From NCBI RefSeq assembly GCF_041902845.1, contig NZ_CP159486.1, positions 2,294,001 to 2,358,000 on the forward strand: DNA of 64,000 nucleotides, given 5' to 3'. Below are positions 62,191 to 64,000 of the stretch, in pieces. The position numbers were made by a program, and so were the translations under genes. Every line of letters starts with the position of its first letter. Within the stretch, counting starts at the first letter, position 1. The notes beneath the pieces are model-generated. The model did not search any database, was not told the origin of the DNA, and saw nothing but the letters and a program-made list of their open reading frames with translations. Origin of the DNA: Limibacterium fermenti (lineage in GTDB: Bacteria; Bacteroidota; Bacteroidia; Bacteroidales; Dysgonomonadaceae).

Positions 62191-64000
62191 ATGTTAAGAA
62201 ATAAACTGTTATTGACGCTCTGTCTCATATTTGCCGGCATAGGTGCTTACGCACAAACCGGCAGCTTAACAGGGCGGGTACTCAACACGGAAGGGGAGCC
62301 TATGGAATGGACTTCCGTACAAATTCCCAAACTGGGTATCGGGGTTTCTACCGATAAAAAAGGAGAATATGTCGTACCGAATATTCCTTTCGGCACCTGG
62401 GAGGTGGAAGTAATGTATCTGGGCTATAATACGCAAAAAACGAAACTCACCATCGGCAGCGCGAAGGTCATAAAAAACTTTACCCTCGAGAGCAGTTCCG
62501 AGAACCTGGAGGAAGTGGTCATTACCGGAACGCTTAAAGAAGTGCGCAAGTCGGAAAGTCCGGTGCCCGTCACCATTATTTCATCCAAAATATTTCAAAG
62601 GAATGTCACCTCGAATGTGTTAGACGCACTTTATCAGGTCAACGGAATCAATCCGCAGATAAATTGCAACATGTGCAATACGTCCGACATTGGAATTAAC
62701 GGCATGCAAGGTCCTTATACCATGATATTGATCGACGGAATGCCTATCGTCAGTTCTCTTTCGTCCGTTTACGGCATGAGCGGCATTCCGAACAGCATCA
62801 TCAACCGAGTGGAAATTGTAAAAGGAGCGGCCTCTTCGCTTTATGGCTCCGAAGCTATTGGCGGGGTCATCAATATTATTACCAAGGATGCACAAAATGC
62901 TTCCCGCTTCTTTCTGGATTACAATGCCTCGACATGGGGGGAACTTACCGGTAACACGGGATTCAGCGCCAACATGAACGACAACATATCGACTATTTTC
63001 AATGTAGACGGTTATTACTACAACACGCCTAAAGACCTCGACAAAGATGGTTTTATGGATAAAACGTTGCAACAACGACTGTCGTTCTTTAATAAATGGA
63101 ACTTTAAACAAAAATATAACAAGACCGCCAGCATTTCCGTGCGTTACTATAACGAAGACCGTCATGGCGGAGAGCTCGGATGGGACCCCGCTCATAGAGG
63201 TTTCGTAGAATATAACGAGTATGACAACGACCGTAACTCCGGGGGGTATAACGGCGATTATGTATTGCCGAACGGGTATTCAATTTATAATGAAAAGTAT
63301 GCAAAGGGCTTCCGTGTTCCAAGGTTTTTAAACGAAAGCGACCGAAGCGAATGGAAAAAGGAGGTTTCGGCCGTCCATTCCGATGCGGCTTTTGCGGAGG
63401 ATATGAAGTATCAGGAATCCATCTATACCAGCCGATTGGAAATCGTAGGGAGATGGCAACTCCCCATAAAAGAGAATGTCACCTTGCAGGCATCCTATAA
63501 TCAGCACGATCAGAATTCGGCTTACGGAACGGAACTCTTCATGGCTCATCAGAAAACAGCTTTCGGACAGGCTTTTTGGGATCGCCAATTCGGAGCCCAT
63601 ACCCTATTGGCCGGCGCTTCTTACCGCTATGTATGGTTTAAGGACAATACCATCGCTTCGAATAACGGAACGAAACCTTTCGAGACGTTTTTACCCGGCG
63701 TTTTCATTCAGGATTTATGGAAAATGAGCGCTAAAACCAGCTTACTGTTGGGTTATCGTTTCGATTATGATCAAACGGAATCGGCTAACGGAAACCATCA
63801 GAATGCGGTACATTCACCAAGGGTCGCGTTTAAATATGCGCCCGACAGCCAAAATGCTTTCCGGGCAAGTCTGGGCACCGGATACCGTGTCGTTAACATC
63901 TTCAGTGAGGATCACCGCGCCTTGAGCGGTCAATATGAAGCGACATTCGGTGAAAACCTCAATCCCGAAAAATCGATAAGCGGAACGCTCGATTATGAAG
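62191..64000 (+). CDS. TonB-dependent receptor, 3' part missing (window edge)
   Basis: Starts with an ATG at 62191 and stays open for 603 codons to the window end. Signal peptide (LCLIFAGIGAYA-Q), CarboxypepD_reg-like domain about 25-105, then the plug with LEEVVITGTLKEVRKSESPV, an unusual NCNMCN Cys motif near residue 157, and GINGMQGPYTMILIDGMPI. The plug continues through RVEIVKGAASSLYGSEAIGG and the barrel starts near 260. The FrpB/IrgA-like type and the promoter operator suggest iron, copper or siderophore/heme uptake; not a SusC protein. Confidence 0.92.
   Translation, partial: MLRNKLLLTLCLIFAGIGAYAQTGSLTGRVLNTEGEPMEWTSVQIPKLGIGVSTDKKGEYVVPNIPFGTWEVEVMYLGYNTQKTKLTIGSAKVIKNFTLESSSENLEEVVITGTLKEVRKSESPVPVTIISSKIFQRNVTSNVLDALYQVNGINPQINCNMCNTSDIGINGMQGPYTMILIDGMPIVSSLSSVYGMSGIPNSIINRVEIVKGAASSLYGSEAIGGVINIITKDAQNASRFFLDYNASTWGELTGNTGFSANMNDNISTIFNVDGYYYNTPKDLDKDGFMDKTLQQRLSFFNKWNFKQKYNKTASISVRYYNEDRHGGELGWDPAHRGFVEYNEYDNDRNSGGYNGDYVLPNGYSIYNEKYAKGFRVPRFLNESDRSEWKKEVSAVHSDAAFAEDMKYQESIYTSRLEIVGRWQLPIKENVTLQASYNQHDQNSAYGTELFMAHQKTAFGQAFWDRQFGAHTLLAGASYRYVWFKDNTIASNNGTKPFETFLPGVFIQDLWKMSAKTSLLLGYRFDYDQTESANGNHQNAVHSPRVAFKYAPDSQNAFRASLGTGYRVVNIFSEDHRALSGQYEATFGENLNPEKSISGTLDYE

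Overview
This window looks like a chromosome segment from a member of the Bacteroidales, with base composition and gene content closest to the Tannerella/Parabacteroides group. That placement is an inference. The evidence is a SusC/SusD pair with STN domain, FecR and ECF sigma factor, several Bacteroidetes-only families (DUF4290, DUF4348, DUF4843, DUF4924, DUF4369 and PKD-like lipoproteins), and repeated promoters of the Bacteroidetes type (-7 box TAnnTTTG). I see no rRNA, tRNA or CRISPR array.

Layout. 1-10.1 kb is mostly housekeeping: a partial DUF4290 gene and a cell-wall glucosaminidase, cytidine deaminase, a zinc-ribbon membrane protein, uvrB, formate-tetrahydrofolate ligase and two different L,D-transpeptidase-type proteins. 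10.3-11.85 kb is an IS110-family element inserted just upstream of nfo (endonuclease IV). 12.9-16.6 kb carries a GH20 hexosaminidase, cutC, and the fluoride exporter crcB preceded by a sequence that folds as a fluoride riboswitch. 16.6-19.4 kb has a HEPN/MNT pair, an unknown gene and a gene-poor kilobase that starts with a 21-bp repeat array. 19.4-26.6 kb has an MFS transporter, a sigma factor operon, a divergent von Willebrand factor protein and a DUF349 protein. 27.6-33.7 kb is a heavy-metal RND efflux operon. 33.8-43.4 kb holds a TPR protein, an MscS channel, a membrane-anchored MutS-like ATPase, CsbD, prfC, a frameshifted GT90-like glycosyltransferase, a dTDP-rhamnose reductase and a metallo-hydrolase. 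43.5-45.9 kb is a second sigma/anti-sigma operon. 46-57.3 kb is a complete sigma/FecR/SusC/SusD locus ending in a TlpA-like thioredoxin and a trypsin-like protease, without any glycoside hydrolase. 57.8-64 kb is an iron region: a flippase-like membrane protein, feoB, feoA, a DtxR-family repressor and the first 1.8 kb of a TonB-dependent receptor.

Working together. The Feo transporter and the TonB receptor flank the DtxR-type regulator. Both promoters carry the same TTAG-N6-CTAA dyad exactly 5 bp upstream of the -7 box, so they are probably one metal regulon. The SusCD locus is built for cell-surface signalling (STN domain to FecR to sigma) and, from its accessory genes, probably handles a peptide or thiol-containing substrate rather than a glycan.

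Most unusual signal. Intergenic regions are rich in degenerate short-period repeats. Three arrays (18288-18680, 37888-38286, 57402-57716) have the same 21-bp period (7 codons, two DNA helical turns) but unrelated unit sequences, and each lies on the 5' side of a leftward gene. Other spacers use 8-bp or roughly 10-bp words, such as the AGATTGAGG family found at three loci. I cannot assign these to a described element.
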